Shown: positions 30,320 through 39,521, numbered from the stretch's first letter. The stretch is 64,000 nt of DNA from Sinisalibacter lacisalsi (GCF_014640115.1 NZ_BMGI01000001.1:766501-830500); one strand, 5' to 3'. Made by a program: numbers and translations. Notes: generated from the letters alone by a model not told the origin.

Positions 30320-31519
30320 ATGAAACGCAGGACATTTGCCCAGATCGCCGCGCTGGCGCTCGCAACCGGCTTCGCCGCGGTGCCGGCATCGGCGCAGGAT
30401 ACGCTCAAGGTCGGTGCCGTGGCGCCGAAAACCGGCCCGCTCGCCGGCGGCGCGGCCGTATCCTATTGGCCGAACGTCAAGCTCTGGGTCGAGACGGTGA
30501 ACGCCCGTGGCGGCCTCAATGTCGACGGCAAGCAGATGATGCTGGAGGTGATCGAGTACGACGATCAGACCAACCCCGGCGAAACCATCAAGGCTGTGCA
30601 GCGGCTCGTCGAACAGGATCAGGCCGACATCATCCTGCCGCCCTATTCCACCGGCCTCAACCTTGCCTCGGCGCCGATCTACCACCGCTACGGCATTCCG
30701 ATGATCACCTCGACCGCCACCACCGACAAGGCGGACGAGCTTTCGGCGCAGTTCCCGAACGTGTTCATCTCGCTGGGCGGGGCGCAGCCGATCGCGCTGG
30801 GCGCGGTCGAGGTGCTGACCGAGTTGCGCGACAGGGGCGATATCGGCAACAAGGTCGCCATCGTCAACGTCGCTGACGCCTTCGGCATCGAGCTTGCCAA
30901 CGTCGCCAAGCCGGCCTTTGCCGATGCGGGCTTCGAGCTGGTCTATGAAAGCTCCTATCCGCTGGGCAGCCAGGATCTCTCGCCGGTGATGAAGGCGGTG
31001 AAATCGGCCGATCCGGATGCCTTCGTGGCGTTCTCCTATCCGCCCGACACCTTCGCCCTTACCGAGCAGGCGCAGATCGAGGATCTGCAGGTCGGCGCGT
31101 TCTACACCGCCGTCGCCACCGCCTTCCCGAGCTATGCCGGCCGTTTCGGCGAGTCGATCGAGGGAGTTCTGGGGATTGGCGGTGTGAATGCCGACGACGA
31201 GGCGTTCCAGACCTACGCCGCGCGCCACGAGGAAGTGACCGGCGCCAAGCCCGATTACTGGGCCAGCGCCATGGTCTATTCCACCTTCGAGGTGCTGGAA
31301 CAGTCGATCGAGGCGGTCGGGCTCGATAACGCCGCGATCATCGAGCACATCAAGGCCAACGCTTTCGACACCGTGATCGGCACGCTGGACTTCGACGAGA
31401 ACAACAACAACCCCTCGTTCTGGACCGTGGGCCAGTGGCAGGACGGCGTGTTCAAGGGCGTCGCCTCGACCGGCCGCGAGGGCGCGGTGGACGTGGTCGT
31501 GAAGGGCCCGTGGAAGTGA
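30320..31519 (+). CDS. ABC transporter substrate-binding protein (HAAT/branched-chain type)
   Basis: The 399-residue protein has a twin-basic/hydrophobic signal peptide (about 1-26, ending ASAQ) and a type I periplasmic-binding fold: LKVGAVAPKTGPLAGGA, NARGGLNVDGKQMMLEVIEYDDQ seen as NARGGLNVDGK and VIEYDDQTNPG, then IITS-like PMITSTATTDKAD. The Liv/HAAT class moves amino acids, amides and, in rhizobia and Rhodopseudomonas, aromatic acids. The flanking aldehyde dehydrogenases make an aromatic ligand likely. A 12-bp hairpin follows, as is common after binding-protein genes that need a higher output. Confidence 0.9.
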   Translation: MKRRTFAQIAALALATGFAAVPASAQDTLKVGAVAPKTGPLAGGAAVSYWPNVKLWVETVNARGGLNVDGKQMMLEVIEYDDQTNPGETIKAVQRLVEQDQADIILPPYSTGLNLASAPIYHRYGIPMITSTATTDKADELSAQFPNVFISLGGAQPIALGAVEVLTELRDRGDIGNKVAIVNVADAFGIELANVAKPAFADAGFELVYESSYPLGSQDLSPVMKAVKSADPDAFVAFSYPPDTFALTEQAQIEDLQVGAFYTAVATAFPSYAGRFGESIEGVLGIGGVNADDEAFQTYAARHEEVTGAKPDYWASAMVYSTFEVLEQSIEAVGLDNAAIIEHIKANAFDTVIGTLDFDENNNNPSFWTVGQWQDGVFKGVASTGREGAVDVVVKGPWK

Positions 31520-31528
31520 TCTGAACCC

Positions 31529-31559
31529 GCCCGGGGCCGGGATCGGACCGGCCCCGGGC
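31529..31559. other. Intraoperonic hairpin after the binding-protein gene
   Basis: A perfect 12-bp stem (GCCCGGGGCCGG with CCGGCCCCGGGC) and a 7-base loop sit between the binding-protein gene and livH, followed by AATCTTAAA. It probably protects or partly terminates the upstream message so that the binding protein exceeds the membrane parts. Confidence 0.65.
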
Positions 31560-31586
31560 AATCTTAAAGACAGGCCGGGGAGAGGC

Positions 31587-32453
31587 ATGGATATCATCGT
31601 CACAGGGCTTCTGCTGGGCGGCACCTACGCGCTGATCGCGATGGGGCTGAACCTGCAATACGGCATGGCCCGCATCATGAACCTCGCCAATGGCGAGATG
31701 CTGGTGGCCGGGGGCTTCGCCGCCTTCTGGTTCTGGACCGCGGCGCAGGTGAGCCCCTTGCTCACCGTGTTCATCGTCGCGCCGGTCGCCTTCGCGGCGA
31801 ACTGGCTGATCTACATCGTCTTCCTGCGGCCGCTGGTGAAGCGCGCGCGCTCGCGCGGGCAACTCGAGGTTGACTCGATCCTGACCACTTTCGGGCTCTC
31901 CTTCGTCTCCGTCGGGCTGATGCTGGCGGTCTTCGGCGGCGATTATTTCAGCTATTCCTACCTCTCCTTCCCGGTCCACATCCTCGGCGACAGCTACGGC
32001 GCCAACCGGGTGGCCGCCTTCGTCTCGGCGGTGATCATCTGCGGCGCGCTCTGGCTCTGGCTTGATCGCAGCCGGGCGGGGCTGACGATCCGAGCCATCG
32101 CCGTGGCCCCCGACAGCGCCCGGCTGGTGGGGATCGACGTGGGCAAGATGGCGGCGCTGGCCTTCGCGCTCGGCGGCGCGGTGACCGCTACCGGCGGCGC
32201 GCTGATCTCGACCTTCCTCACCCTCGACGCCTCGACCGGCGTTATGTTCACGCTCAAGGCGCTGATCATCGTGATCATGGGCGGGGTAGGCGACATACGC
32301 GGCACGATCATCGCGGCCCTGGCGCTCGGGCTGCTGGAAACCTTCGTGGCCACCCTGATCGATCCGGGGCTGACGCTGGCGGCGGCCTACCTTCTGTTCG
32401 TCGTGATCCTGCTGGTGCGCCCGCAGGGCCTGTTCGGGAGGCGCACGACATGA
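31587..32453 (+). CDS. livH: Branched-chain-type ABC permease (LivH)
   Basis: The 288-residue inner-membrane permease has about eight hydrophobic segments and the LivH start DIIVTGLLLGGTYALIAMGL, NLQYGMARIMNLANGEM and the cytoplasmic coupling region IRAIAVAPDSARLVGIDVGK (EAA-like loop). It pairs with LivM and overlaps it by 4 bp (ATGA). It is part of the putative aromatic importer. Confidence 0.93.
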   Translation: MDIIVTGLLLGGTYALIAMGLNLQYGMARIMNLANGEMLVAGGFAAFWFWTAAQVSPLLTVFIVAPVAFAANWLIYIVFLRPLVKRARSRGQLEVDSILTTFGLSFVSVGLMLAVFGGDYFSYSYLSFPVHILGDSYGANRVAAFVSAVIICGALWLWLDRSRAGLTIRAIAVAPDSARLVGIDVGKMAALAFALGGAVTATGGALISTFLTLDASTGVMFTLKALIIVIMGGVGDIRGTIIAALALGLLETFVATLIDPGLTLAAAYLLFVVILLVRPQGLFGRRTT

Positions 32454-33385
32454 GGCTCTCCCCAACCGACTGGCGCAACCTCACGCTTTCGGCCCTGGCC
32501 CTGGCCTTCGTGGCCTGCCTGCCGTGGCTGGTGGGCAACTACGGCCTCTCGATCGGTGTGACCATCGTGATGTATACCGTGCTGGCCACCAGCTGGGCGT
32601 TGTTCTCGGGGCCGACGCATTACATCAGCCTCGCCACCGCGGCGTTCTTCGGGGTGGGCACCTACGTCACCGGGATCGGCATCGAGTATCTGCCTTACTG
32701 GACGCTCCTGCCCCTCGCGGGCGTGATCGGCGCGGTGCTGGCGGCGCTGGTCGGGCTGGCCACGCTGCGGCTCTCGGGCGTCTACTTCGTGATCTTCACC
32801 CTCGGCCTTGCCGAGTTCATCCGCCAGGTGATCACCTGGGGCCAGAACGTCTCGGGCGCCAAGGGAATCTACGTTCTCACCTCGATCACCGAGGCGCATA
32901 TCTACTGGCAGCTCCTTGGCCTCGCGGCGCTGGTCTACCTGCTCGGCTGGGCGATCGGGCGGTCGCGGCTCGGGTTCGCGCTGCGCATCATCGGCGACGA
33001 CGAGCAGGTGGCGCGCCATTCCGGCATTCACACGGCGCGCGCCAAGATCCTGCTGTTTCTCGTGCCGGGGTCGGTCGCCGCGATCACCGGCGCGATCCTC
33101 GCGCCGCGCTACGTCTATATCGAGCCGTCGCTGGCGTTCACCCCGATGCTCTCGTTCCAGGTGGTGATCATGGCGCTGCTTGGCGGCACCGGCCGGCTCT
33201 GGGGTCCGCTGGTGGGGGTGATCCCCTTCACCTTCCTGTGGGAAGGGATCTCGATCACGGTGCCGAACCAGACGACGCTGCTGCTCGGCGTGTCTTTCCT
33301 CGTCATCGTCTACCTGCTGCCCAAGGGCTTTGTCGGGTTGTTCGGCGCGATCCGGCGGCGGATGGGATCGGAGGGGCTGGTATGA
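32450..33385 (+). CDS. livM: Branched-chain-type ABC permease (LivM)
   Basis: The 311-residue permease shows the LivM pattern: THYISLATAAFFGVGTYVTG, LRLSGVYFVIFTLGLAEF, the coupling loop ALRIIGDDEQVARHSGI and AALLGGTGRLWGPLVG-like MALLGGTGRLWGPLVGV. It overlaps livH and livG by 4 bp each, so the membrane and ATPase parts are translationally coupled. Confidence 0.93.
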   Translation: MRLSPTDWRNLTLSALALAFVACLPWLVGNYGLSIGVTIVMYTVLATSWALFSGPTHYISLATAAFFGVGTYVTGIGIEYLPYWTLLPLAGVIGAVLAALVGLATLRLSGVYFVIFTLGLAEFIRQVITWGQNVSGAKGIYVLTSITEAHIYWQLLGLAALVYLLGWAIGRSRLGFALRIIGDDEQVARHSGIHTARAKILLFLVPGSVAAITGAILAPRYVYIEPSLAFTPMLSFQVVIMALLGGTGRLWGPLVGVIPFTFLWEGISITVPNQTTLLLGVSFLVIVYLLPKGFVGLFGAIRRRMGSEGLV

Positions 33386-34110
33386 GTGCGGTTCTTTCCC
33401 TGCGCGGTGTGACCAAGCGCTTCGGCGGACTGGTCGCTGTGAACGCGATGGATTTCGACGTGGCGGAGCACGAGGTGCTGGGCCTGATCGGCCCGAACGG
33501 CTCGGGCAAGTCGACCACGCTGAACCTGATCTCGGGGGCCTTGCCGGTCACGTCCGGCGCCATCGCGCTGCGCGGCAGCCCGATCACCCAGTTGCCCGCG
33601 CAAGACATCGCCCGGCGCGGCATCGCCCGCACCTTTCAACTCGTCCGGCTGCTGCCGTCGATGAGCGTCCTGGAAAACGTCATGGCGGGCGCGGTGTTCG
33701 GCCACCGGCGGCGTTGGGGTTACGAGGCCGAGGCGGTGGCCCAAACCATGCTCGAACAGGTCGGGCTCGCCGGCCGCGGCCACATGGCGGTGGGCCAGCT
33801 CACCTATATCGACACCAAGCGGGTGGAACTGGCCCGCGTGCTCGCGGGCGAGCCGCGCGTGGTGCTGCTCGACGAGTGGCTCGCGGGGCTGAACCCGACG
33901 GAACTGGAGGAGGGCGTGGCGCTGATCCGCGCGCTGCGCGACGAGGGCCGCACGATCATTCTCGTCGAGCACGTGATGGACGCGATCCGCTCGCTCTGCG
34001 ACCGCTGCGTGGTGATGGCCTCGGGCACCAAGATCGCCGAGGGCACGCCCGCCGAGGTGCTCGCCGACCCGGAGGTGATCCGGGCCTACCTGGGGGATGA
34101 CGATGCTTGA
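33382..34110 (+). CDS. livG: ABC transporter ATPase (LivG)
   Basis: The 242-residue ATPase has Walker A GPNGSGKST, the LivG-specific GIARTFQLVRLLPSMSVLENV, an altered signature region (VGQLTYIDTKRVELARVLA, where LSYG is the common form), Walker B VVLLDEWLAGLNP and a switch His in VEHVMDAI. Note the Walker B glutamate followed by WLAG rather than PxAG. It overlaps livM by 4 bp and livF by 14 bp. Confidence 0.93.
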   Translation: MSAVLSLRGVTKRFGGLVAVNAMDFDVAEHEVLGLIGPNGSGKSTTLNLISGALPVTSGAIALRGSPITQLPAQDIARRGIARTFQLVRLLPSMSVLENVMAGAVFGHRRRWGYEAEAVAQTMLEQVGLAGRGHMAVGQLTYIDTKRVELARVLAGEPRVVLLDEWLAGLNPTELEEGVALIRALRDEGRTIILVEHVMDAIRSLCDRCVVMASGTKIAEGTPAEVLADPEVIRAYLGDDDA

Positions 34111-35365
34111 GGTAAAGGATCTCAAGGCCGCCTATGGCCAACACCCGGCGCTGACCGGGGTTTCGCTGCGGGTCGATCCGGGCGAGATCGTGGTGATCCT
34201 CGGCGCCAACGGCGCGGGAAAATCGACGCTGCTGAAGGCGGTGTCGGGGATCTGCGAGGGAAAGGTCGAGGGCACGGTCCGGCTCGCGGGCACCGATCTG
34301 CTCGGCATGCCGCCGAACCGGATCGTGGAGGAAGGGCTGGCGCTGGTGCCCGAGGGGCGCGGCGTGTTCCCTGATCTCACCGTGGCCGAGAACCTTTCGC
34401 TCGGCGCCTATACGCCGCGCGCCCGCGAGGAGGAGGCGGGCAGCCTCGACCGCGTGCTCAGGCTCTTCCCCAAGCTCGGTGAGCGGCGCGGGCAGGTGGT
34501 GCGCACAATGTCGGGCGGCGAACAGCAGATGGTGGCGATCGGCCGGGCGATGATGTCGAACCCGGTTTACCTGACGCTGGACGAACCCTCGCTCGGCCTG
34601 TCGCCGCTGCTGTGCAAGGAGTTGTTCCAATCGCTGGTGACAGTGAAGGACGCCGGGATCGGGGTCTTGCTGGTGGAGCAGAACGCGCGCCAGAGCCTCG
34701 CCATTGCCGACCGTGCCTACCTGCTGGAGAACGGTCAGATCGTGCACGAGGGCAAGGCGGCAGAACTGCGCAACGACCCGGCGGTGCAGGCGGCGTATCT
34801 TGGCGGCGCCCAGTCGGCCGGGCTGCCGCCCACCGCTGCAAGCCCCGCGCGGCAGCCGGCGCCCGCGGCGGCGCAGGCCCCGTCGCCCGCCGAAAGGCCC
34901 GCGCCGCCGCGCCCCAGCGGCCCGTCGCCCGACGAGATCGCGGTCAGCGCCCTGGCCTCGCTCGCGTCGCCGCCACCGCGCGCCCCGGCCCCGCCGACTG
35001 CCCCGGCAGCGAGCGCGCCTGCGCCGAGGCCGCAAAAAGCCGAGCCGCCGCGCAAGAGCGCCCCCCCGCCATCCAACCCGCCGCGCAGTTTGCCGGATGG
35101 TTTGCCCGGCGGGCTGTCGCTTTCGGATCTGGTGGCGGAGGCCAGCGCGGCGAGCCGCGCGCGCTACGGCGGTGCCAGCCCGCCGCCGCCGCCGAGCCCG
35201 GCCACCACCCGGCCCGTCGCCAGCTACACGGTGCCGGCGCTCGACACCGCCGCGCTCACCGGCGCGAGCCACGACCGCCTCAATGCCATTCTGACCGAGA
35301 TCGAAACCGCCGCCGCCCAGGCCCGGGCGTGGCGCCCGGATCCGGCTCGTAAAACAGGGAGATGA
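34097..35365 (+). CDS. livF: ABC transporter ATPase (LivF) with a Pro/Ala-rich C-terminal extension
   Basis: Residues 1-236 are a normal LivF ATPase: Walker A GANGAGKST, signature TMSGGEQQMVAIGRAMM, Walker B LTLDEPSLGLSP and switch VEQNARQSL. Residues of about 237-422 are an added tail, first a long low-complexity region of Ala, Pro, Ser and Arg, then short patches that look folded (GLSLSDLVAEASAASRARYGG and HDRLNAILTEIETAAAQAR in shorter pieces). LivF proteins usually end near 235-240, so 185 extra residues are unusual. The tail could bind a partner or regulator. Alternative start: ATG at 34103. Confidence 0.93.
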   Translation: MTMLEVKDLKAAYGQHPALTGVSLRVDPGEIVVILGANGAGKSTLLKAVSGICEGKVEGTVRLAGTDLLGMPPNRIVEEGLALVPEGRGVFPDLTVAENLSLGAYTPRAREEEAGSLDRVLRLFPKLGERRGQVVRTMSGGEQQMVAIGRAMMSNPVYLTLDEPSLGLSPLLCKELFQSLVTVKDAGIGVLLVEQNARQSLAIADRAYLLENGQIVHEGKAAELRNDPAVQAAYLGGAQSAGLPPTAASPARQPAPAAAQAPSPAERPAPPRPSGPSPDEIAVSALASLASPPPRAPAPPTAPAASAPAPRPQKAEPPRKSAPPPSNPPRSLPDGLPGGLSLSDLVAEASAASRARYGGASPPPPPSPATTRPVASYTVPALDTAALTGASHDRLNAILTEIETAAAQARAWRPDPARKTGR

Positions 35366-35368
35366 CCC

Positions 35369-36847
35369 ATGCTTGACGCGAACCCCAACGACGCCCCCAC
35401 CATCAAGGGCATGTATATCGGCGGCCAGTGGGTGCCGGCCGCGCGCACTTTCGAGGATCTCAACCCCTCGGACAACACGCTCTACGCCCGCATCCCCGAT
35501 GCCTCGACCGCCGACATGCGCCGCGCGATCGACACCGCGCATGCGGCCTTTCCCGATTGGTCCTCGCGGCCGTTCCACGAGCGCGCCCACGCGCTGCTCA
35601 AGATCGCCGATGTCTGGGAGAAGCGTGGCGCCGATTTCTGCGCCGCGGCCATGGCCGAGGGCGGCGGCTGGAAGGGCAAGGGGCTGTTCGAGGCCGGCTA
35701 CGTGGCCGAAGTGTTCCGCTCCGCCTCGGCGCTGTGCTACCAGAACATCGGCGAGGTTCTGCCCTCCGAACACCAGAAATTCATGATGGCCACCCGCTTC
35801 CCGCTCGGCGTGGTCGGGGTGATCTCGCCGTGGAACATGCCCGGCATCCTCACGTCGCGCGGCTTTGCCGCCGCTCTCGCGGTGGGCAACACCGTGGTTC
35901 TGAAGCCGTCGGAAGACACGCCCTATTCCGGCGGGCTCTACTTCGCCGAGATCCTGGAAGAAGCGGGGATTCCTGCGGGTGTGTTCAACGTCGTCACCTG
36001 CTCGCGCGAAAGCGTGGCCGCGGTCGGCGATGAACTTATCGGCAACCCGCGCGTCAAGGCCGTCAGCTTCACCGGCTCCACCGCCGTGGGCCGCCAGATC
36101 GCGGCGAAGTGCGGCGCGCATCTCAAGAAGACCTGCGTCGAACTGGGCGGCAAGGACAGCATGATCGTGCTGGAAGACGCCGATCTGGACGGCGCCGCCC
36201 GCGCCGCCAACTTCGGCTCCTTCATGCACCAGGGACAGGTTTGCATGTCGACCGAAAAGCTGTTGGTGCACGAGAAGGTCTGGCAGCCGTTCATGGAACG
36301 CTTCCTTGCCCGCGCGCGCAAGCTCAAGACCGGCCACACCAACGACCCGGCCAACACCATCGGCCCGCTCGTCAACACCCGGCAGGCCGAGCGCGTCAAG
36401 GCGCTGATCGACGATGCCGTGGCCAAGGGCGCGAAGGTGGAGGTCGGCGGACGGGCTTGGGACAATTTCGTCGAGCCGACGGTGCTGACCAACGTCAATA
36501 CCTCGATGAACATCTGGCACGATGAAACCTTCGGCCCGGTGGTCATCGTCTGCCCGTTCCGCGACGAGGAGGAGGCGATCGCGCTCAACAACGATACCGA
36601 ATACGGGCTGACCGCCGCGGTCTGGTCGCGCGACGAGGCGCGGGCGCTGCGCATCGCCGAACGGCTGGAAACCGGCATCGCCCACGTCAACTGCCAGAAC
36701 ATCAACGACGAACCCCACGTGCCCTTCGGCGGGGTCAAGGCCTCCGGCGTGGGCCGCTACGGCGGGCGCTGGTCGCTCGACGCCTTCACCGAACTGCGCT
36801 GGATCACCCTCGACCGAGGCGGGCGACACTTCCCGCCGCAATTCTGA
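35369..36847 (+). CDS. Aldehyde dehydrogenase, second of the operon
   Basis: The 492-residue NAD-dependent enzyme has SPWNMPGILTSRGFAAALA, VSFTGSTAVGRQIAA, general base Glu in CVELGGKDSMIV, catalytic Cys in FMHQGQVCMSTEKLL and DETFGPVVIVCPF. It ends FPPQF. It is in the benzaldehyde/vanillin-dehydrogenase branch by overall pattern and starts 3 bp after livF, so it is co-transcribed with the importer. It differs clearly from the first aldehyde dehydrogenase (28831); the pair may serve different ring substituents. Exact substrate is not known. Confidence 0.87.
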   Translation: MLDANPNDAPTIKGMYIGGQWVPAARTFEDLNPSDNTLYARIPDASTADMRRAIDTAHAAFPDWSSRPFHERAHALLKIADVWEKRGADFCAAAMAEGGGWKGKGLFEAGYVAEVFRSASALCYQNIGEVLPSEHQKFMMATRFPLGVVGVISPWNMPGILTSRGFAAALAVGNTVVLKPSEDTPYSGGLYFAEILEEAGIPAGVFNVVTCSRESVAAVGDELIGNPRVKAVSFTGSTAVGRQIAAKCGAHLKKTCVELGGKDSMIVLEDADLDGAARAANFGSFMHQGQVCMSTEKLLVHEKVWQPFMERFLARARKLKTGHTNDPANTIGPLVNTRQAERVKALIDDAVAKGAKVEVGGRAWDNFVEPTVLTNVNTSMNIWHDETFGPVVIVCPFRDEEEAIALNNDTEYGLTAAVWSRDEARALRIAERLETGIAHVNCQNINDEPHVPFGGVKASGVGRYGGRWSLDAFTELRWITLDRGGRHFPPQF

Positions 36848-36868
36848 GCCGGGAGAAAGGACAACACC

Positions 36869-38422
36869 ATGAGTATACTCGGCTGGATCATCCTGCTTCT
36901 TGTCATCGCCGCCGTGCTGATCGCACTGGCCGCGTGGTTTTATGAACGCGCCACCCACGAGGTGAGCCTGGTGCGCACCGGTATCGGTGGCCGCAAGGTG
37001 GTGATCGACGGCGGCACCCTGGCGGTGCCGTGGTTCCACGAGATCAGCCGCGTCAACATGCAGACAATCCGCATGGACGTGAGCCGCACCGGTGAGAGCG
37101 CGCTGATCACCAAGGACAGGATGCGCATCGACGTGGGCGCGGAATTCTACGCCAGCGTCATTCCCGAGGAGGCCGCGATCGTGCGCGCGGCGCAAACGCT
37201 GGGCCGGCGCACCTTCCAGCCCGATCAGTTGAAAACGCTGATCGACGGCATGATGGTGGACGCCCTGCGCGCGGTGGCGGCGCAGAAAACGATGGACGAG
37301 TTGCACGAAAACCGGGGCGGGTTCGCCCGCGAGGTGCTGAAATCCCTAGCCGAAACCCTGGCCAAGTATGGTCTCCAGCTCGACAGCGTGTCGCTCACCA
37401 CCTTCGACCAGACGCCGTTTTCCTCGCTCGACGAGAACAACGCCTTCAACGCGGTGGGGATGCGCAAGCTCGCCGAGGTGATCGCGCAGTCGAAGAAGGA
37501 GCGCGCCGAGATCGAGGGCGAGAGCCAGGTCAGCGTGCGCCGGGCCGAGGTCGAGGCCAACCGCCGCAAGCTGGAGATCGAGCTGGAACAGCGCCGCGCC
37601 GAGATCCAGCAGACGCAGGAGATCGAGCTACTTCTCGCCCAGCAACTCACCGAGGTGGCGCGCCGCAAGGCGGAGGCCGAGCGGGCGGCGGCGGAGGCCC
37701 GCATCGAGATGGAGGGCGCGATCCAGTCCGCCTCGCTCACCCGCGAACAGACGATCCGCGAGGCCGAAATCGCCCAGGCGCGCGCGCTCGAGATCGCCGA
37801 GCAGGAACGCGCGATCCTGATCTCGGCCAAGAGCCAGGAAGAGAGCAAGGCCAAGGCCGAGGCAACCGAGGCGCGCGCGGCGCTGGTCAGGGCTGAGGAA
37901 GGAATCACGACCCTGCGCGAAGTGGCCGAGGCCGAGCGGCGCAAGACGCTCGCTTTGATGGCGGCCGAACAGGATGCCGAGGCGCAGGCGCGCCGGGTCG
38001 AGATCACCAGCAAGTCCGACCAGGTGATGGCCAAGGCGCGCGATGCCATCAAGCGCGAGGAGGCCGAGACCCTGCGGATCCTGAAACAGGCCGAGGCCGA
38101 TGGCGAGGCCGCCCGCATCACCGCCGAGAACCAGCGTTCACCCGAATTGCTTTCGTTCGAGGCCGAGAAGGTTCGGCTGCATGCCCTGCCGCAGATCGTG
38201 GCCGAGATGGTCAAGCCCGCCGAGAAGATCAAGGGCATCTCGATCAACCACATCACCGGGCTGGGCCGTGGCGAACGGGGCGAGGCGCCCTCTTCGCCGG
38301 TCGACCAGACGGTCGATGCGATCCTCGACATGGCCGTGTCGCTCCCGACGATGAAAAAGCTCGGAGAGGCCGTCGGGGTGAACCTCGAGGGCGTGCTGCC
38401 GGGCGACAAGGCCAAGGACTGA
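36869..38422 (+). CDS. SPFH/flotillin-like membrane protein
   Basis: The 517-residue protein has one N-terminal membrane segment (about 4-24), an SPFH/band-7 domain (about 28-190; GGRKVVIDGGTLAVPWFHEI and TKDRMRIDVGAEFYASV in shorter parts) and a long Ala/Glu/Arg-rich coiled coil (about 200-430), then a C-terminal part with LPQIVAEMVKPAEKIKGISI. This is the flotillin/YqiK layout; such proteins form membrane microdomains. It follows the aldehyde dehydrogenase after 21 bp with a good ribosome site and ends at a terminator, so it closes the catabolic operon, which is an unexpected place. Confidence 0.9.
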   Translation: MSILGWIILLLVIAAVLIALAAWFYERATHEVSLVRTGIGGRKVVIDGGTLAVPWFHEISRVNMQTIRMDVSRTGESALITKDRMRIDVGAEFYASVIPEEAAIVRAAQTLGRRTFQPDQLKTLIDGMMVDALRAVAAQKTMDELHENRGGFAREVLKSLAETLAKYGLQLDSVSLTTFDQTPFSSLDENNAFNAVGMRKLAEVIAQSKKERAEIEGESQVSVRRAEVEANRRKLEIELEQRRAEIQQTQEIELLLAQQLTEVARRKAEAERAAAEARIEMEGAIQSASLTREQTIREAEIAQARALEIAEQERAILISAKSQEESKAKAEATEARAALVRAEEGITTLREVAEAERRKTLALMAAEQDAEAQARRVEITSKSDQVMAKARDAIKREEAETLRILKQAEADGEAARITAENQRSPELLSFEAEKVRLHALPQIVAEMVKPAEKIKGISINHITGLGRGERGEAPSSPVDQTVDAILDMAVSLPTMKKLGEAVGVNLEGVLPGDKAKD

Positions 38423-38440
38423 AGCCCGCCGCGCAAAAAA

Positions 38441-38468
38441 GGGGCGCGGGGTTTATCGCCCGCGCCCC
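38441..38468. terminator. Bidirectional terminator closing the importer operon
   Basis: A perfect 10-bp stem (GGGGCGCGGG with CCCGCGCCCC) with an 8-base loop, preceded by AAAAAA and followed by TTGCCTTTT, so it can work from both sides. Confidence 0.88.
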
Positions 38469-38503
38469 TTGCCTTTTCCATCCAGGTTGGAGCCGCTGAA
38501 TTG

Positions 38504-38533
38504 AAAAGGGGCCGCGTCGCGAGACGCGGCCCC
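38504..38533 (-). terminator. Terminator of the ligABC operon
   Basis: A perfect 11-bp stem (GGGGCCGCGTC with GACGCGGCCCC) with a GCGA tetraloop; on the minus strand it is followed by TTTTC, so it ends the ligA-ligB-ligC transcript. GATTTT on the plus side gives it some bidirectional character. Confidence 0.88.
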
Positions 38534-38566
38534 TCGATTTTCCGCCCTACGGGCGAAACGAAAGGC

Positions 38567-39511
38567 TCATTTGAACCCGCGCTCGATCCGGTCGAGCGTT
38601 TCCATCGCCGGCAACACCTGCGCCACCGAGGCGTTCGGCTCGCGCCCTTCGCGGATGGCCGAGATGAACTCGCGGTCGATCAACTCGATGCCGTTGTTCG
38701 ACACCGCCACGCCCGACAGGTCGATCGGGTTCTCGTTGCCGTCGAACAGATCGTCATAACGTGCGATGTAGGTGCCGTTGTCGCAGATGTAGCGGAAGAA
38801 GGTGCCGAACGGGCCATCGTTGTTGAACGACAGGCTGAGCGTGCACAGCGCCCCCGAGGGCACCTTCATGCCGATGGTCATGTCCATCGCAATGCCGAGT
38901 TCCGGGTGATGCGGGCCTTCGAGGCCGAACACCTCGCTCGCCGTCTCGCCGGTCTGGTACTGGAACAGATCAACGGTGTGGCAGGCGTGGTGCCAGAGCA
39001 AATGGTCGGTCCATGACCGCGGCTCGCCCTTGGCGTTCTTGTTGGAGCGACGGAAGAAATAGGTCTGCACGTCCATCTGCTGGACCTTCAGCTCCCCCGC
39101 CACGATCTTGTCGTGGATCCACTGGTGCGAGGGGTTGAAGCGGCGCACCTGGCCGGCCATCGCGACAAGCCCGGTTTCCTTCTGTTTCTCCACCACGCGG
39201 ATCGAGTCCTCGAGCGTGTCGGCCATGGGGATTTCCACCAGTACATGCTTGCCGGCTTCCATGCAGGCCACCGCCTGGTCGGCGTGCATCTGGGTGGGCG
39301 TTGAGAGGATCACCGCGTCGACATCGTCGCGGCTGATGCATTCCTCCAGCGTGGTGCCGGCGTGGCCGATGCCGCGCTCGGCGGCCAGCGCCTCGATCTT
39401 TTCCTTCGTCGGGCCCATCACCGAGGTGACCTCGACGCCGTCGATATTGGCGAGCGCGTCGAGGTGTTTGAGGCCGAAGGCGCCGTAGGCGCCGGCAACG
39501 CAGATCCGCAT
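38567..39511 (-). CDS. ligC: 4-carboxy-2-hydroxymuconate-6-semialdehyde dehydrogenase
   Basis: LigC oxidises the ring-cleavage product of protocatechuate to 2-pyrone-4,6-dicarboxylate using NADP. The 314-residue Gfo/Idh/MocA-type enzyme matches Sphingobium LigC nearly end to end as I recall it: TPTQMHADQAVACMEAGKHV, RRFNPSHQWIHDKIVAGEL, QQMDVQTYFFRRSNKNAKGE, SWTDHLLWHHACHTVDLF and FRYICDNGTYIARYDDL. It lies 10 bp after ligB and ends at a strong terminator. The neighbours give a complete 4,5-cleavage set, which supports the name. Confidence 0.94.
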   Translation of the reverse strand: MRICVAGAYGAFGLKHLDALANIDGVEVTSVMGPTKEKIEALAAERGIGHAGTTLEECISRDDVDAVILSTPTQMHADQAVACMEAGKHVLVEIPMADTLEDSIRVVEKQKETGLVAMAGQVRRFNPSHQWIHDKIVAGELKVQQMDVQTYFFRRSNKNAKGEPRSWTDHLLWHHACHTVDLFQYQTGETASEVFGLEGPHHPELGIAMDMTIGMKVPSGALCTLSLSFNNDGPFGTFFRYICDNGTYIARYDDLFDGNENPIDLSGVAVSNNGIELIDREFISAIREGREPNASVAQVLPAMETLDRIERGFK

Positions 39512-39521
39512 GGGTTCCTCC

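Noticed and set aside
33956-37306. A 1116-codon open frame on the minus strand
   Set aside because: It runs antisense through livF, the aldehyde dehydrogenase and the SPFH gene, all with strong family matches; the frame is a by-product of high G+C codon bias and its translation is low-complexity His/Arg/Gly.
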